Source: Limimaricola soesokkakensis
Lineage (GTDB): Bacteria; Pseudomonadota; Alphaproteobacteria; Rhodobacterales; Rhodobacteraceae
DNA length: 64,000 nucleotides
NCBI RefSeq assembly: GCF_900172345.1
Contig: NZ_FWFY01000001.1
Coordinates: 1 to 64,000 of the forward strand
Direction of reading: 5' to 3'
Shown: one piece after another, positions 33,368 through 43,059 of the stretch
Layout: every line of letters starts with the position of its first letter
Position numbering within the stretch: the stretch's first letter is position 1
Notes under the pieces: model-generated
Told to the model about the DNA's origin: nothing
Seen by the model: the letters and a program-made list of their open reading frames with translations, nothing else
The model's database searches: none
Made by a program: the position numbers and the translations under genes

Positions 33368-36300
33368 TCAGGCGGGAACGGCGGCCGCTGCGGCCCGCGT
33401 GCGCTTCTCGCCTCGCGAGAAGAACAGGTCATAGAAGACCGGCGCTGCGATCAGCGTCAGCACGCTGGCGAAGGCGAGGCCGCCCATGATCGTCACCGCC
33501 ATCGACACGAAGAACGCATCAGAGAGCAGCGGCAGCATGCCGAGGATCGTCGTCGCCGCCGCCAGCACCACCGGGCGCAGACGCGACACGCTGGCGGTGA
33601 TGATCGCTTCGCGCAGGGGCACGCCCTCGGCCCGCACGAGGTCGATCTCCTCGACCAGAACGATGCCGTTCTTGATCAGCATGCCCGACAGCGACAGCAG
33701 GCCTAGAAGCGCCGTGAAGGTAAAGGGCAGCCCGCTGCCCAACAGCCCAAGCGCCACGCCGTTGACCGACATCGGCACCAACAGCCAGATGATCACCGGC
33801 TGGCGGATCGCGTTGAACAGCAGCACCGAGATCAGCACCATCACCAGAAGCGAAAGCGGCAGCTGCTTGCCGAGGCTCTCCTGCGCATCGGCCGAGTTCT
33901 CGAACTCGCCGCCCCAGTGCAGCGCGTAGCCCGGAGGCACCTCGACCGCCTCGACCGCGGCACGGACCTGCGCGAAGACCTCGGCGGCGGTGCGCTCGGG
34001 CGAGATGTCGGCGCCGACGGTCAGGGTAGGCACCCGGTCGCGGCGGTGTACAAGCGTGTCGCGCACCTCATGGCCGAGCCCGTCGATCACCTGCTCGATC
34101 GGCAGGAACTGCTGCGCGGTCTCCGACCAGATCGGTTGGTCGCGCAAACCGGTCTCTGCATCGCGCGGCTCGCGCACCACGATCGGGATCAACCGCTCGC
34201 CCTCGCGATAGAGACCACCCTCGATGCCATCGGTGGCGAAGCGCAGCACCGAGGCGACATCGTCGCGGTCGATCCCTGCGCTTTGCGCGCGCTCGGTCGC
34301 GTAATCGGGCCGGATCACCAACTCGGGCTCGCGCCAATTGGTGCGCGGCTGCAGGATGTCGGGCGAGGCGCCCGCCATCGCGGCGATCACCCGGTCGCCG
34401 ATCTCGCGCAGCACCTCCGGGTCGGGCCCCGAGACCCGCATCTCGATCGGATCGCCGCCGCCCGGGCCGAAGACCAGCCGCCGTGTCCGGAACTCGCCCT
34501 CGGGCAGCGCTTCGCGGCCGAATTCCTCGAGCGCGGTGGCCAGCGCCGGAATTTCCTCGATGCCGTTGGTTCGGATGATCATGTGACCATAGCTCGGGTT
34601 GGACTTCTCGGCCGAGTAGGTGAGCATGAAGCGCGTCGCTCCGCCGCCGGCATAGCTGGTGTAGGAAACCACCTCGTCGCGTTCCGCGAGCCAAGCCTCG
34701 ACCTGCGCCAGGTCGCTGGCGGTCTGCTGCACGGTGCTGCCCTGCGGCAGCTTGTAATGCACGAAGAAGAGCGGCGTGTTGGAGTTGGGGAAGAACTGCT
34801 GCCGGACCTGTCCGAAGCCCGCGAAGCAGACCACGGTGATCCCGATCAGCGCGGCCACCACCAGCCAGCGCGCGCGCAGCGCGCCGCGCAGCGTTGCGGC
34901 ATAGGCGCGGAACAGCGCGCCGTCATAGGCGCCGGCACCGCCCGCTTCGCCGCGCTTGAAGAAGTAGTGCCCGAGCAGCGGCGTCACGGTGATCGCCAGC
35001 ACCCAGCTCAGCAGCAGCGAAATGCCGATCACCGCGAAGAGCGAGAACATGAACTCGCCGGTGGCGTCCGGCGACAGCCCGATCCCCGCGAAGGCCATGA
35101 TGCCGATCACCGTGGCACCCAGGAGCGGCACCTGCGTCTTGCCCGCCGTCTCGCCCGCCGCCTGCCGGGAGGATTGCCCGCCCAGCATCGCGATCTGCAT
35201 CCCCTCGGCCACCACGATGGCGTTGTCGACCAGCATGCCCATGGCGATGATCAGCGCGCCGAGCGAGATCCGCTCCATCTCGATCGCGAAGATCGCCATG
35301 AAGAACAGCGTGCCGACCACGGTGAGCAGCAGCGTCACGCCGACCACCACCGCCGCGCGCCAGCCCATGAACAGCGCCAGCACCGCCACCACGATGCCGA
35401 CCGACATGGCAAGGTTGACGAGGAAGGCGTTCGACGCCTCTTCGACCACCTCGTGCTGCTGGTAGATCGGGTGCAGCTCGACGCCCGCGGGCATCTCGGC
35501 GAACAGCGTGGCAAGCCGGGCATCGACGCGCTTGCCGACCTCGACGATGTTCTCGGTCGACAGGCCCGCGACGCCGAAGGTGAAGGCCTCGGTTCCGTCA
35601 TGTCGCACGATTAGCGAAGGTTGCTCGACGCGGCCGCGATACACTTCGGCCACGTCATAGAGGTTGATCACCTCGCCACCGACCCCGACCGAGAGACCGG
35701 AGATCTCCGATACGCTGTCGGAGCCCTCGGGCGCTTCGATCACCGTGCGCTGGCCGCCCGTCTCGACGGTGCCCGCCGGCACCACCGAATCCGCCTCCGA
35801 GATCGCACCGAGCACCGCCTGGACCGGCAGGTTCTGCGCCACTGACAGCGCGAGGTCGGGCTCTACGAAGATCGCCTCCTGCGGCAATCCCGCAAGATCG
35901 ACATCGGCCACGCCCTCGACCGCCAGCAGCTCGCGCCGCAGATAGGTGGAAAGGCGATGGATCTCGGCGTCCTCGAAGCCGGGCGCGGTGACAGCGTAGT
36001 AGAGGCCGAACACGTCGCCGAAGCTGTCATTGACCAGCGGCTCGTTCACCCCCGGCGGCAGATCGCGCGCCGCGTCTCGGATACGCGCGCGCAGCTTGGT
36101 CCAGATGCCGGGCAGGGCGGAGCCGTCATAGGTGGATTTCATCTCCACCTCGATCAGCGAGACGCCGGGGCGATTGACCGAGGTGATGCGGTCGACCTCG
36201 CCCATCTTCTGGATCGCGGATTCAAGCGGTTCGCTGACCTCTCGGGCGACCTGTTCGGCCGAGGCGCCGGGATAGGAGGTGGAGATCACGGCCGCCTTGA

Positions 36301-36424
36301 TGGTGAAGGACGGGTCCTCGAGGCGGCCCAGCGTGGCGAAGCCCCAGATGCCACCGAACAGGCAGCCGAGGATCAGCAACCATGTCAGGATCGGCTTTTC
36401 GATCGATGCGCGTGCGATGTTCAT
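33368..36424 (-). CDS. RND-family efflux pump inner-membrane transporter (system 1)
   Basis: The 1018-residue protein starts MNIARASIEKPILTWLLILG and has the two-fold RND plan: a membrane helix, a large periplasmic domain, six helices, and the repeat. TM4 has GMLVDNAIVVAEG, so one of the paired Asp residues usual in AcrB is Asn here. GLLSLSGMLIKNGIVLVEEID marks the second half and includes a Lys. It exports a substrate with the adaptor encoded just upstream (15-base gap). It belongs to COG0841; the substrate (drug, detergent, metabolite) cannot be told from sequence. No TolC-type gene is adjacent. Confidence 0.93.
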   Translation of the reverse strand: MNIARASIEKPILTWLLILGCLFGGIWGFATLGRLEDPSFTIKAAVISTSYPGASAEQVAREVSEPLESAIQKMGEVDRITSVNRPGVSLIEVEMKSTYDGSALPGIWTKLRARIRDAARDLPPGVNEPLVNDSFGDVFGLYYAVTAPGFEDAEIHRLSTYLRRELLAVEGVADVDLAGLPQEAIFVEPDLALSVAQNLPVQAVLGAISEADSVVPAGTVETGGQRTVIEAPEGSDSVSEISGLSVGVGGEVINLYDVAEVYRGRVEQPSLIVRHDGTEAFTFGVAGLSTENIVEVGKRVDARLATLFAEMPAGVELHPIYQQHEVVEEASNAFLVNLAMSVGIVVAVLALFMGWRAAVVVGVTLLLTVVGTLFFMAIFAIEMERISLGALIIAMGMLVDNAIVVAEGMQIAMLGGQSSRQAAGETAGKTQVPLLGATVIGIMAFAGIGLSPDATGEFMFSLFAVIGISLLLSWVLAITVTPLLGHYFFKRGEAGGAGAYDGALFRAYAATLRGALRARWLVVAALIGITVVCFAGFGQVRQQFFPNSNTPLFFVHYKLPQGSTVQQTASDLAQVEAWLAERDEVVSYTSYAGGGATRFMLTYSAEKSNPSYGHMIIRTNGIEEIPALATALEEFGREALPEGEFRTRRLVFGPGGGDPIEMRVSGPDPEVLREIGDRVIAAMAGASPDILQPRTNWREPELVIRPDYATERAQSAGIDRDDVASVLRFATDGIEGGLYREGERLIPIVVREPRDAETGLRDQPIWSETAQQFLPIEQVIDGLGHEVRDTLVHRRDRVPTLTVGADISPERTAAEVFAQVRAAVEAVEVPPGYALHWGGEFENSADAQESLGKQLPLSLLVMVLISVLLFNAIRQPVIIWLLVPMSVNGVALGLLGSGLPFTFTALLGLLSLSGMLIKNGIVLVEEIDLVRAEGVPLREAIITASVSRLRPVVLAAATTILGMLPLLSDAFFVSMAVTIMGGLAFASVLTLIAAPVFYDLFFSRGEKRTRAAAAAVPA

Positions 36425-36439
36425 GCCTTGCGCTCCTAA

Positions 36440-37483
36440 TTACCGGGGAAAGCCAGTGAAGCGGCGCACCGCCTGACCGTCTTCGAGCCGGGCCGCGCCC
36501 GCGGCGACGATCTCCTCGCCGCCCGAGAGCCCCTCGGTGACGATGAAGCCGCCATCTTCGGTGGGTTCGATCTCGACCGGGTGAGCCGCGACCCGGGCAC
36601 TCTCGTCGTCTTCCTCGAACAGCATCACCGAGACGCTGCCATCGGGGGCAGGGACCAGCGCGGCGGTCGGCACGGAGATCCCCCCGGCGCCGCCTGGCAG
36701 CTTTGCCGTGACCGTGACCGACGAGCCGGGCAGCACCTGCGGCGCTGCCTCGGCATCGAAGGAGAGGCTGAGCCGGAATGTCTGGCCCAGCGCGGTGGTG
36801 TGCGAGGTGACCTCGGCGATGCTCAGCGGATAGCTTTCGGTACCTCCCGGAAAGCGGGCGCTCAGATCCATGTCCGGGTCGCCCCCGGCGCGCTGGAACA
36901 GAATCTCGGGCACCTCGATCTCGACTTGCAGCGCCGACATGTCGTGCAGCCGAGCGATCGGCGTGCCGGCCGAGATGGTGGTGAAGTTGGCGACGAGACG
37001 CTCGGCGACCATCGCTTCGAATGGGGCTTCGAGGCTGGCCTTGTCGCGCGCGCGCTCGGCGTCGCGCACGCTCACTGCGGCCAGTTCCGCGGCGGTGCGC
37101 GCATCCTGAAGCGCCGCCTCGCTTACCGTGGAACGGCTGAGTTGGCTCAGCCGCTCAAGCTCGCGGTCGGCCTGGGCCTGGCGCAGCTCGGCCTGTTCGA
37201 GCGCCAAGTCGAAGGGTTCGGGATCAAGCGCGGCCACGAGCCCGCCCTTGTCCACAGTCTCTCCCTCGAGCACGGGGTATTCGACGATCTGCCCGTTGAC
37301 CTGAAAGGCGAGATCGACGGTCTGACGGGCGGCGATCCGGCCGAAGAACTGACGGCTGATGCCCGCGCTTTCGGCCTCCACCGTCATCAGCTTCACGGGG
37401 CGGGGCATGTCCTGCGCCTGTTGCGCGGCCAGCTGGCCCGCACCGAGCGCAAGCAGCGCGGCAAGGAGGAACATACGAGTCAT
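36440..37483 (-). CDS. RND periplasmic adaptor (membrane fusion protein), system 1
   Basis: The 347-residue protein starts MTRMFLLAALLALGAGQLAA, an export signal. It has a barrel-sandwich half (FQVNGQIVEYPVLEGETVDKG), a short helical hairpin rich in Glu/Arg/Ala, the matching lipoyl half (ARDKASLEAPFEAMVAERLV) and a beta-barrel plus membrane-proximal end (GAARLEDGQAVRRF). It links the RND transporter to an outer-membrane channel. The ATG overlaps the stop of the MarR gene upstream (ATGA), so the regulator and pump are coupled. Confidence 0.92.
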   Translation of the reverse strand: MTRMFLLAALLALGAGQLAAQQAQDMPRPVKLMTVEAESAGISRQFFGRIAARQTVDLAFQVNGQIVEYPVLEGETVDKGGLVAALDPEPFDLALEQAELRQAQADRELERLSQLSRSTVSEAALQDARTAAELAAVSVRDAERARDKASLEAPFEAMVAERLVANFTTISAGTPIARLHDMSALQVEIEVPEILFQRAGGDPDMDLSARFPGGTESYPLSIAEVTSHTTALGQTFRLSLSFDAEAAPQVLPGSSVTVTAKLPGGAGGISVPTAALVPAPDGSVSVMLFEEDDESARVAAHPVEIEPTEDGGFIVTEGLSGGEEIVAAGAARLEDGQAVRRFTGFPR

Positions 37484-37935
37484 AGAGGAAATCCCTTCGG
37501 CAGGCCGTTGGCCTTGATGTTGTCGCGGGTCTTGAGGAGCAGCGCTCCCAGCCGGTCGAGCTCGGTCGGGGCGAGGCCGGTGACCTCGCGCCAGACCGTC
37601 TCGAGCAGCTCCAGCATCTCGCGGCGCATCTCGCGCCCTCGTGGTGTCAGCTCGAGCAGCCAGGCACGGCGATCGTCGGGATCGCGCCGCCGTGCGACCA
37701 GCGCACGTGATTCGAGCCCGTCGGCCAGCGCCGTGACGGTGGAGGGCAGGGCCTGCATCTCGCGAGCCAGCTGCCCCATCCGGGCGGGCGCACCGAGCTT
37801 TAGCAGCATCAGCCGCTCCTGCTTGGTCAGCTCCGGCAAGGGGCATTCCAGACGTTCATGCACCGCCCAATAGAGCAGCGCGAGGCTGAGCAACCTTTCG
37901 CCCGGCGCCATATCGTCACTGTCACCTGTCGTCAT
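37480..37935 (-). CDS. MarR-family repressor of RND system 1
   Basis: The 151-residue winged-helix protein has the recognition region ALPSTVTALADGLESRALVARRRDPDDRRAWLLELTPRG, where DDRRAW is the wing hallmark. ATG 37935 is preferred over an in-frame TTG 15 bases upstream. It is first in a MarR-adaptor-transporter operon, a layout in which the repressor usually responds to the pump substrate. A palindrome over its promoter is a self-binding candidate. It is cytosolic and probably dimeric. Confidence 0.9.
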   Translation of the reverse strand: MTTGDSDDMAPGERLLSLALLYWAVHERLECPLPELTKQERLMLLKLGAPARMGQLAREMQALPSTVTALADGLESRALVARRRDPDDRRAWLLELTPRGREMRREMLELLETVWREVTGLAPTELDRLGALLLKTRDNIKANGLPKGFPL

Positions 37936-37951
37936 AGCGAATCCCGTCAAA

Positions 37952-37990
37952 CTGAACCGAACGGTATAGTTCAGAAAATGAAAGGTTCAA
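37952..37990 (-). promoter_or_regulatory. Promoter and candidate MarR operator of RND operon 1
   Basis: On the minus strand TTGAAC (plus 37985-37990) and TATACC (plus 37963-37968) form a -35/-10 pair with a 16-base spacer. CTGAAC-N11-GTTCAG at 37952-37974 is an inverted repeat that covers the -10 box, and ACCG-AA-CGGT sits inside it. This placement fits autorepression by the MarR protein. Confidence 0.6.
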
Positions 37991-38088
37991 TATGAAAAGG
38001 GGTGGCTCTATCCGAAAGGGATGCTCGTCCCCTGGATAGGGTAGCCCCGGGCTCGCAAGGCTCTGGGAAAGAGTTCGAGATGGGCGCG

Positions 38089-41000
38089 CTAGGAACGCCG
38101 CCCGGAACGTCCCGTGAAGGCGGAGAAGGCGAGGATCGTCGCCAGACCGCAGGCCAGCAGCAGCGCGTAGATCAGGAAGGCGGGCCAGAATCCACTTGGC
38201 AGCGCGGGTGCGAGCGGTGCCGTGCCAAGGAGCGGCGGCATGAGCAGCAGGGCGAACAGTGCCGCCCCGAGCGCGGCCCCGAGCCAAGCCGCGCGCAGCC
38301 CCCGCCTGAGACCGCGCCGGGCCGAGCGCAGCAGCCGACCGATATCCGCGCCGATCACCACCAGCGCGGGCACCACGAACAGTACCAGCACGAAGCCGAA
38401 GCCCAGCCCATAGACCAGCGTGATCACCGTGGGCTTCAGGAATTGCGCCTGTGCCGAGCCTTCGTAAAGCAGCGGGCTTAGTCCCAGCACCGTGGTCGCG
38501 GTGGTGAGGAAGACCGGGCGCAGCCTCTCGCAGGTCCCGTCGATCACAGAGGTGACCAGATCGCGTGTGCGGGCGTGCTCGTCGATGGTGGTGACCAGAA
38601 CGATCGAGTCGTTGATGACGATGCCGACCATGCCGATGAGCCCGATCACCGAGAACATCGACAGCGGGATGCCCCACCACGCATGGCCCCAGATCGCCCC
38701 GACGAGGCCGAATGGCACGATCGACATCACCACCAGCGGCCGGCTCCAGCTTCCGAAGATCCAGGCCAGCACCAGATAGATCCCGGTGAGGCAGAGGATT
38801 AGCGCGACCTGCGCATCGCCCAGGAACTCGTCCTCCTGCTCGCTGAGGCCCGACAGGGCGGTGACGACGCCGAACTCGGCCTCGAGCGCGGGCAGGATTT
38901 CGGTCTCGATCTCGGTCATGATCGCGCTTGCGCGGTCGGCATCCTCATCGTCGAGCCCGCCATTGACCGAGACCAGCAGCAGGCCGTTCTCGCGCCGGAG
39001 CGTCGAGAACCCGTCGCGCCGCTCCACCGTGACGATATCGGCCAAGGGCAGCCAGTCGCCCGCTTCGCTGCGCAGCAGTGTCCGGTCGAGGAAATCGGCG
39101 GCGATCTCGTCGTCGGGCAGTTCGACCCGGATCGTCGCCTGCCGCGCCCCCACCGGGTAGCTGGCCGCCTCGATGCCGCCCAGCCGGTCGCGCAACTCGG
39201 CGCCGAGGCCGTCGATGTCGAAGCCCAGCGCCCGGCCCCGCGCGGTGAGGGCAAGTGCGATCTCCTCCTTGTCCCAAGGCAGCGAATCCTCCAGCCCCGA
39301 GATTTCCGGATAGGTCGAGAGCCGTGCCTTGAGGGCCTCGGCGGCGCGCTTCAGCCGATCGGCCTCGGCGCCCGAGATCTCGATGTCGATCGCGTCGCCC
39401 CCGGGGCCCGCGCCCCAGCTGCGAAAGCTCACCGTCTCGGCGGCGGGCAGGGTGACGATCTCCTCCTGCAATGCGGCCAGGAACTCGCCGCTGGAGATGG
39501 GTCGTAGATCCGCGTCGATCAGCTCGACCGAGAGGCCGCCGAACTGCCATGGCTCGCGGTCGTCGGTGCCCGAGAGGCCGCGCCCGGCGCCGCCGCCGAT
39601 CTGGCCCAGCGCGCTGGTGACCGGGTTCACGCCGGTCTCGGCCTCGAAACGCATCGCCACCGCGTCGGCGGCGCGCTGCATCTCGCGCAGCTGCGCCATG
39701 CCGTCCTCGGGCGTGGCGCCGGGCAGCATCGCGAAATTGCCGGTGACCGAACCACGCTCCGGTGCCGAGAAGAAACGCCACTGCACCTCGCCCGAGATCA
39801 CCAGTGCCACCTGCCCCGACAAGGCCAGCAGCGCCCCCGCCACCACCGCGTAGCGGGCCCGGACCGCCAGCCCCATCAACGGCCGGAAGCCGCGCTCCCG
39901 CAGGGCGCGGAAGCCCCGGTCCACCTGCCGCGACGGCCAGTCATACCAGCGCGCCCGCAGCGCGGCCGCCGCCGCATGTGACAGGTGGTTGGGAAGCACG
40001 AGGAAGCATTCCACGAGGCTCGCCACGAGCACGAGGATCACGGTGACGGGGATGTCGCGGATCAAGTCGCCGAAGCGACCGCCGATCAGCACCAGCCCCC
40101 AAAAGGCGATGATGGTGGTGAGCGAGGCGCAGAAGACCGGCAGGAACATGCGCCGCGCTGCCCGCTCGGCGGCGGTCTCGGGGTCCTCGCCCAGCCGGCG
40201 CGCGCGCCAGTCGGCGTGTTCGCCCACCACGATGGCGTCGTCGACGACGATGCCCAGCGTCAGGATCAGCGCGAAGAGCGAGATCATGTTGAGCGTGAGG
40301 CCGGCGGCATGCATCAGGGCCAGCGCCGCCAGCATCGAGACCGGAATGCCTGCCGCCACCCAGATCGCGGTACGGGTGTTGAGAAACAAGAACAGCAGCG
40401 CCAGCACCAGCGCCAGACCGGTCAGACCATTATCGAGCAACAGCGCGAGCCGCCCCGAGATCTGTTCGGCCTGGCTGTTGGTAAGCTGCAGGCTCACGCC
40501 CTCGGGGAGACCGGTGCGGATCTCGCGCGCCACCGCCTCGACCTCGCGCTGCAATCCGATCGCGTCGCCCTCGGCCGAGCGCTCGACCCGGATCAGCAGC
40601 GCCGGGTCATCGTCCACGAAATAGGCGCGGTCGCGGCCGGGCCCGAGAGTCCGGATTTCGGCCACCTCGCCCAGGCTGAGACTGGTCCCGTCGGGCTGCT
40701 GCCGCAGCACGATGGCGGCGACCTCTTCGGGCGCCTGCGCGGGCTGGCCGGTGCGCAGCCGCGCCGCGCCCGACACCTCGCCCGCGGGATTGGCCCGGGC
40801 CTCGCGGGCCACCGCCTCGGCGATCTGCGACAGCGACAGGTCGTGGCGGATCAGCGAGAGCGTCGAAACCTCGACCAGGATCTGCGGCGCGGCGAGGCCC
40901 TGCACCGTGGCGCGGGTGACGCCCGCTTCGAACAGCAGCGCCACGGTGTCGTCGGCGATCCGGCCCAGCCGGTCGAGCGGCACCGGACCGGTGAGCACCA

Positions 41001-41433
41001 TGTCGGTGACCCGGTCGCTCCAGGCGGCGCGGCGCAGCTCCGGCGTCTCGACCCCCTCGGGCAGGCCGCTCAGCCCGTCGATCGCCGTCGCCACGTCCTT
41101 TTCGGCGCGGTCCATGTCGTGGCCCGGCGCGAAATCGAGGCTGACCGAAGCGCGTCCTTCGGATGCAGTGGCCTCCGAGCCGGTGACACCATCGACCGTG
41201 CGCAGCGCCGGCTCGAGGATCTGCACGATACCGGTGTCGACATCCTCGGCACCGGCGCCCTCCCATTCGGCCGTGACCGAGATCCGGTCGATGACGATAT
41301 CGGGGAAATACTGCGCCCGCATGTTCGGCAACGCGAGCAGCCCCGCAACCAGCATCAGCGCCAGCAGCAGGTTCGCCGCGGTCGGATGGCGGGTGAAATA
41401 GGAAAGTACCCCGCCTGCGGGCAGCCCGCTCAT
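38089..41433 (-). CDS. RND-family efflux pump inner-membrane transporter (system 2)
   Basis: The 1114-residue protein is longer than most AcrB-type pumps. It has LTLGIVVDDAIVVGEHADWRARR in TM4, with both Asp residues of the proton relay, unlike system 1. IGLIGMVGIVINDSIVLVTTIDEH is the matching part of the second half. The last 90 residues add extra membrane segments (LGAALGAALFALLLMPPLLG and LIYALLLACGLATILAFSAF), which explain the added length. It begins inside the adaptor stop codon. The function is proton-driven export of an unknown compound. Confidence 0.93.
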   Translation of the reverse strand: MSGLPAGGVLSYFTRHPTAANLLLALMLVAGLLALPNMRAQYFPDIVIDRISVTAEWEGAGAEDVDTGIVQILEPALRTVDGVTGSEATASEGRASVSLDFAPGHDMDRAEKDVATAIDGLSGLPEGVETPELRRAAWSDRVTDMVLTGPVPLDRLGRIADDTVALLFEAGVTRATVQGLAAPQILVEVSTLSLIRHDLSLSQIAEAVAREARANPAGEVSGAARLRTGQPAQAPEEVAAIVLRQQPDGTSLSLGEVAEIRTLGPGRDRAYFVDDDPALLIRVERSAEGDAIGLQREVEAVAREIRTGLPEGVSLQLTNSQAEQISGRLALLLDNGLTGLALVLALLFLFLNTRTAIWVAAGIPVSMLAALALMHAAGLTLNMISLFALILTLGIVVDDAIVVGEHADWRARRLGEDPETAAERAARRMFLPVFCASLTTIIAFWGLVLIGGRFGDLIRDIPVTVILVLVASLVECFLVLPNHLSHAAAAALRARWYDWPSRQVDRGFRALRERGFRPLMGLAVRARYAVVAGALLALSGQVALVISGEVQWRFFSAPERGSVTGNFAMLPGATPEDGMAQLREMQRAADAVAMRFEAETGVNPVTSALGQIGGGAGRGLSGTDDREPWQFGGLSVELIDADLRPISSGEFLAALQEEIVTLPAAETVSFRSWGAGPGGDAIDIEISGAEADRLKRAAEALKARLSTYPEISGLEDSLPWDKEEIALALTARGRALGFDIDGLGAELRDRLGGIEAASYPVGARQATIRVELPDDEIAADFLDRTLLRSEAGDWLPLADIVTVERRDGFSTLRRENGLLLVSVNGGLDDEDADRASAIMTEIETEILPALEAEFGVVTALSGLSEQEDEFLGDAQVALILCLTGIYLVLAWIFGSWSRPLVVMSIVPFGLVGAIWGHAWWGIPLSMFSVIGLIGMVGIVINDSIVLVTTIDEHARTRDLVTSVIDGTCERLRPVFLTTATTVLGLSPLLYEGSAQAQFLKPTVITLVYGLGFGFVLVLFVVPALVVIGADIGRLLRSARRGLRRGLRAAWLGAALGAALFALLLMPPLLGTAPLAPALPSGFWPAFLIYALLLACGLATILAFSAFTGRSGRRS

Positions 41434-42914
41434 CCGCCCATCCTCCGCTCGATCTGCGCGACCAGCGCGGCGGGCACGCGATCGGCCTCGATCTGGTCGA
41501 GCAGCGCCGCGCGACGCGCTTGGGGAAGCTCGGTATCGGTACGCAGGAACTCCCGCAGCCGCTCGCGCTGCGCGGCATCGAGCGCGATCAATTCCTCGTC
41601 TTCCGCGCGTGCACCCTGCGCCCGGCCTGTCTCCGCGGCCCGTGTTTTCGTGGGCCTGGCGGCGCGGGCTCGGAGGCCGTCGGCGAGGAGCGGTGTGCGG
41701 GTCGCGACGACCTCGGCACCGTCGAGCGCCTCGGCCCGCACCAGCACTGCGTCGCCCTGCCGACGAAGCAACGTTACCGGCACCGCCTCGAGCCGTTCGC
41801 CGCGCAACGCCAGCACAGCCCCGTCCGCGCCCAGCGCCGAGGCGGGAAGGCGCGCCACATCGCCGAGCGGTGGCTCCTCGATCTCAGCGGTGACGAAATC
41901 GCCCGGACGCAGCGCGGGCGCATCCTCGATCCGGGCAAAGAGCAGTCGCCCGGTCTGACCCTCGGCCACGCTCGCGCCCTCGCGGATGATCCGGCCGGGC
42001 ACGCGCGTCGCGTCAGGGCCGGTGTCGAGCATGACGGTGAGCGGCGCGCCGACCGGGCTTCCGTCGCCGGCCGCGAGTCGCGCATATTGGGCGGTCGAGA
42101 GGCGCAGCGCCAATTCCAGGTCCGTCGGGTCGATCAGTTCGGCCACCTGTTCGTTGGCGGTAACGCGCGCGCCTTTGCGCAGCGACACCCCCGCGAGCAC
42201 GCCGCCGAAGGGAGCGGTCAAAGTGGTGCTGTCGCGCAAGCGCCGCGCCTCGTCGCGGGCGATCTCGGCCCGGCTGCGCGCGATCGCGCCCTGATCAATG
42301 CGCGCCTCTGCCGCGCGCAACGCCTCGCGCGCCGAGAGCACCGCGCTCGCTGCCGAGGAGGCGGCCAACTCGGCGGCTTCGAGATCGGCGGCGGTGGCGA
42401 TGCCGCGCCCTTCGAGGTCGCGCTGGCGCGTCAGTGCTGCCTCGCGCAATGCCGCCTGGGTTTCGGCGGCCGCAAGCGAGTCCCGCGCCAGTTCCAGCCC
42501 CCGTTCGGCGTCGCGCTCGGCGGCGCGAGCTTCCGACAGGTCCGCCTCGGCTCGGGCCAGCGCCGCCTCCGCCTCGGCCGGGTCGATCTCGAGCAGCATC
42601 TCGCCTGCCTCGGCCCTGCCGCCTTCGACCAATGCCGCACCGGTCGCGATGACGATGCCGCCCAAGGGCGCGCGCAGCGCCAGCTGCCGCGTTGCGCGCA
42701 GCTCTCCATAAGCGGTCATCACCGGCACAATAGTCCCGGGCTCATAGGGCACGGTTTCGACGATCTGCGGCTGTTCCTCGCGCGTGAAATCGCGCGGCTC
42801 CTGCGACATCGCTTCGCTGACCGCACCATAGATCTGAAGGCCGGCCTGCGCGAGCAGCGCCGCCGTCAAGGCCATCAGGAACAGGCCGACAAGAACCCGT
42901 CGTAGGAAACGCAT
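41430..42914 (-). CDS. RND periplasmic adaptor (membrane fusion protein), system 2
   Basis: The 494-residue protein has an N-terminal membrane helix (VLVGLFLMALTAALLAQAG) and no classical cleavage site, so it may stay anchored. Lipoyl halves (APLGGIVIATGAALVEGG and TLTAPFGGVLAGVSLRKG) flank a long Ala/Glu/Arg-rich coiled-coil hairpin (about residues 115-220). A C-terminal extension of about 90 residues (KTRAAETGRAQGARAEDEEL to QIERRMGG) is charged and helical and is not usual for adaptors. GGAAGGAAAG lies upstream of the ATG. It overlaps the transporter start by four bases. Confidence 0.9.
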   Translation of the reverse strand: MRFLRRVLVGLFLMALTAALLAQAGLQIYGAVSEAMSQEPRDFTREEQPQIVETVPYEPGTIVPVMTAYGELRATRQLALRAPLGGIVIATGAALVEGGRAEAGEMLLEIDPAEAEAALARAEADLSEARAAERDAERGLELARDSLAAAETQAALREAALTRQRDLEGRGIATAADLEAAELAASSAASAVLSAREALRAAEARIDQGAIARSRAEIARDEARRLRDSTTLTAPFGGVLAGVSLRKGARVTANEQVAELIDPTDLELALRLSTAQYARLAAGDGSPVGAPLTVMLDTGPDATRVPGRIIREGASVAEGQTGRLLFARIEDAPALRPGDFVTAEIEEPPLGDVARLPASALGADGAVLALRGERLEAVPVTLLRRQGDAVLVRAEALDGAEVVATRTPLLADGLRARAARPTKTRAAETGRAQGARAEDEELIALDAAQRERLREFLRTDTELPQARRAALLDQIEADRVPAALVAQIERRMGG

Positions 42915-42943
42915 GGGCTTTCCTTCCGCCTGAAGTCGAGAGG

Positions 42944-42959
42944 CATTCCATAGGGAATG
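42944..42959. promoter_or_regulatory. Palindrome upstream of RND operon 2
   Basis: CATTCC-ATAG-GGAATG is a perfect inverted repeat 30 bases before the adaptor start. It is placed as an operator would be. No regulator gene is adjacent, so if it is an operator its repressor lies elsewhere or is the MarR protein downstream. Confidence 0.45.
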
Positions 42960-43037
42960 TCATGATCCGACTTAGCAGGAATCCCAAATGGTTTCATTCG
43001 CAAGGGCGCGAGGAAGGGGGCCCTGTCTGCCGAAGGG

Positions 43038-43059
43038 CGCTCCGCCTTCAGACGGAGCG
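43038..43059 (-). terminator. Hairpin overlapping the xdhC stop
   Basis: CGCTCCG and CGGAGCG pair around an eight-base loop that contains the xdhC stop codon. It may end transcription before RND operon 2. No T tract. Confidence 0.45.

Noticed and set aside
33917-35614. Plus-strand open frame opposite RND system 1
   Set aside because: It is His/Gln/Arg-rich with no domain pattern; the RND gene on the other strand is certain.
39985-41958. Plus-strand open frame opposite RND system 2
   Set aside because: It covers parts of two well-supported genes and has shadow composition.
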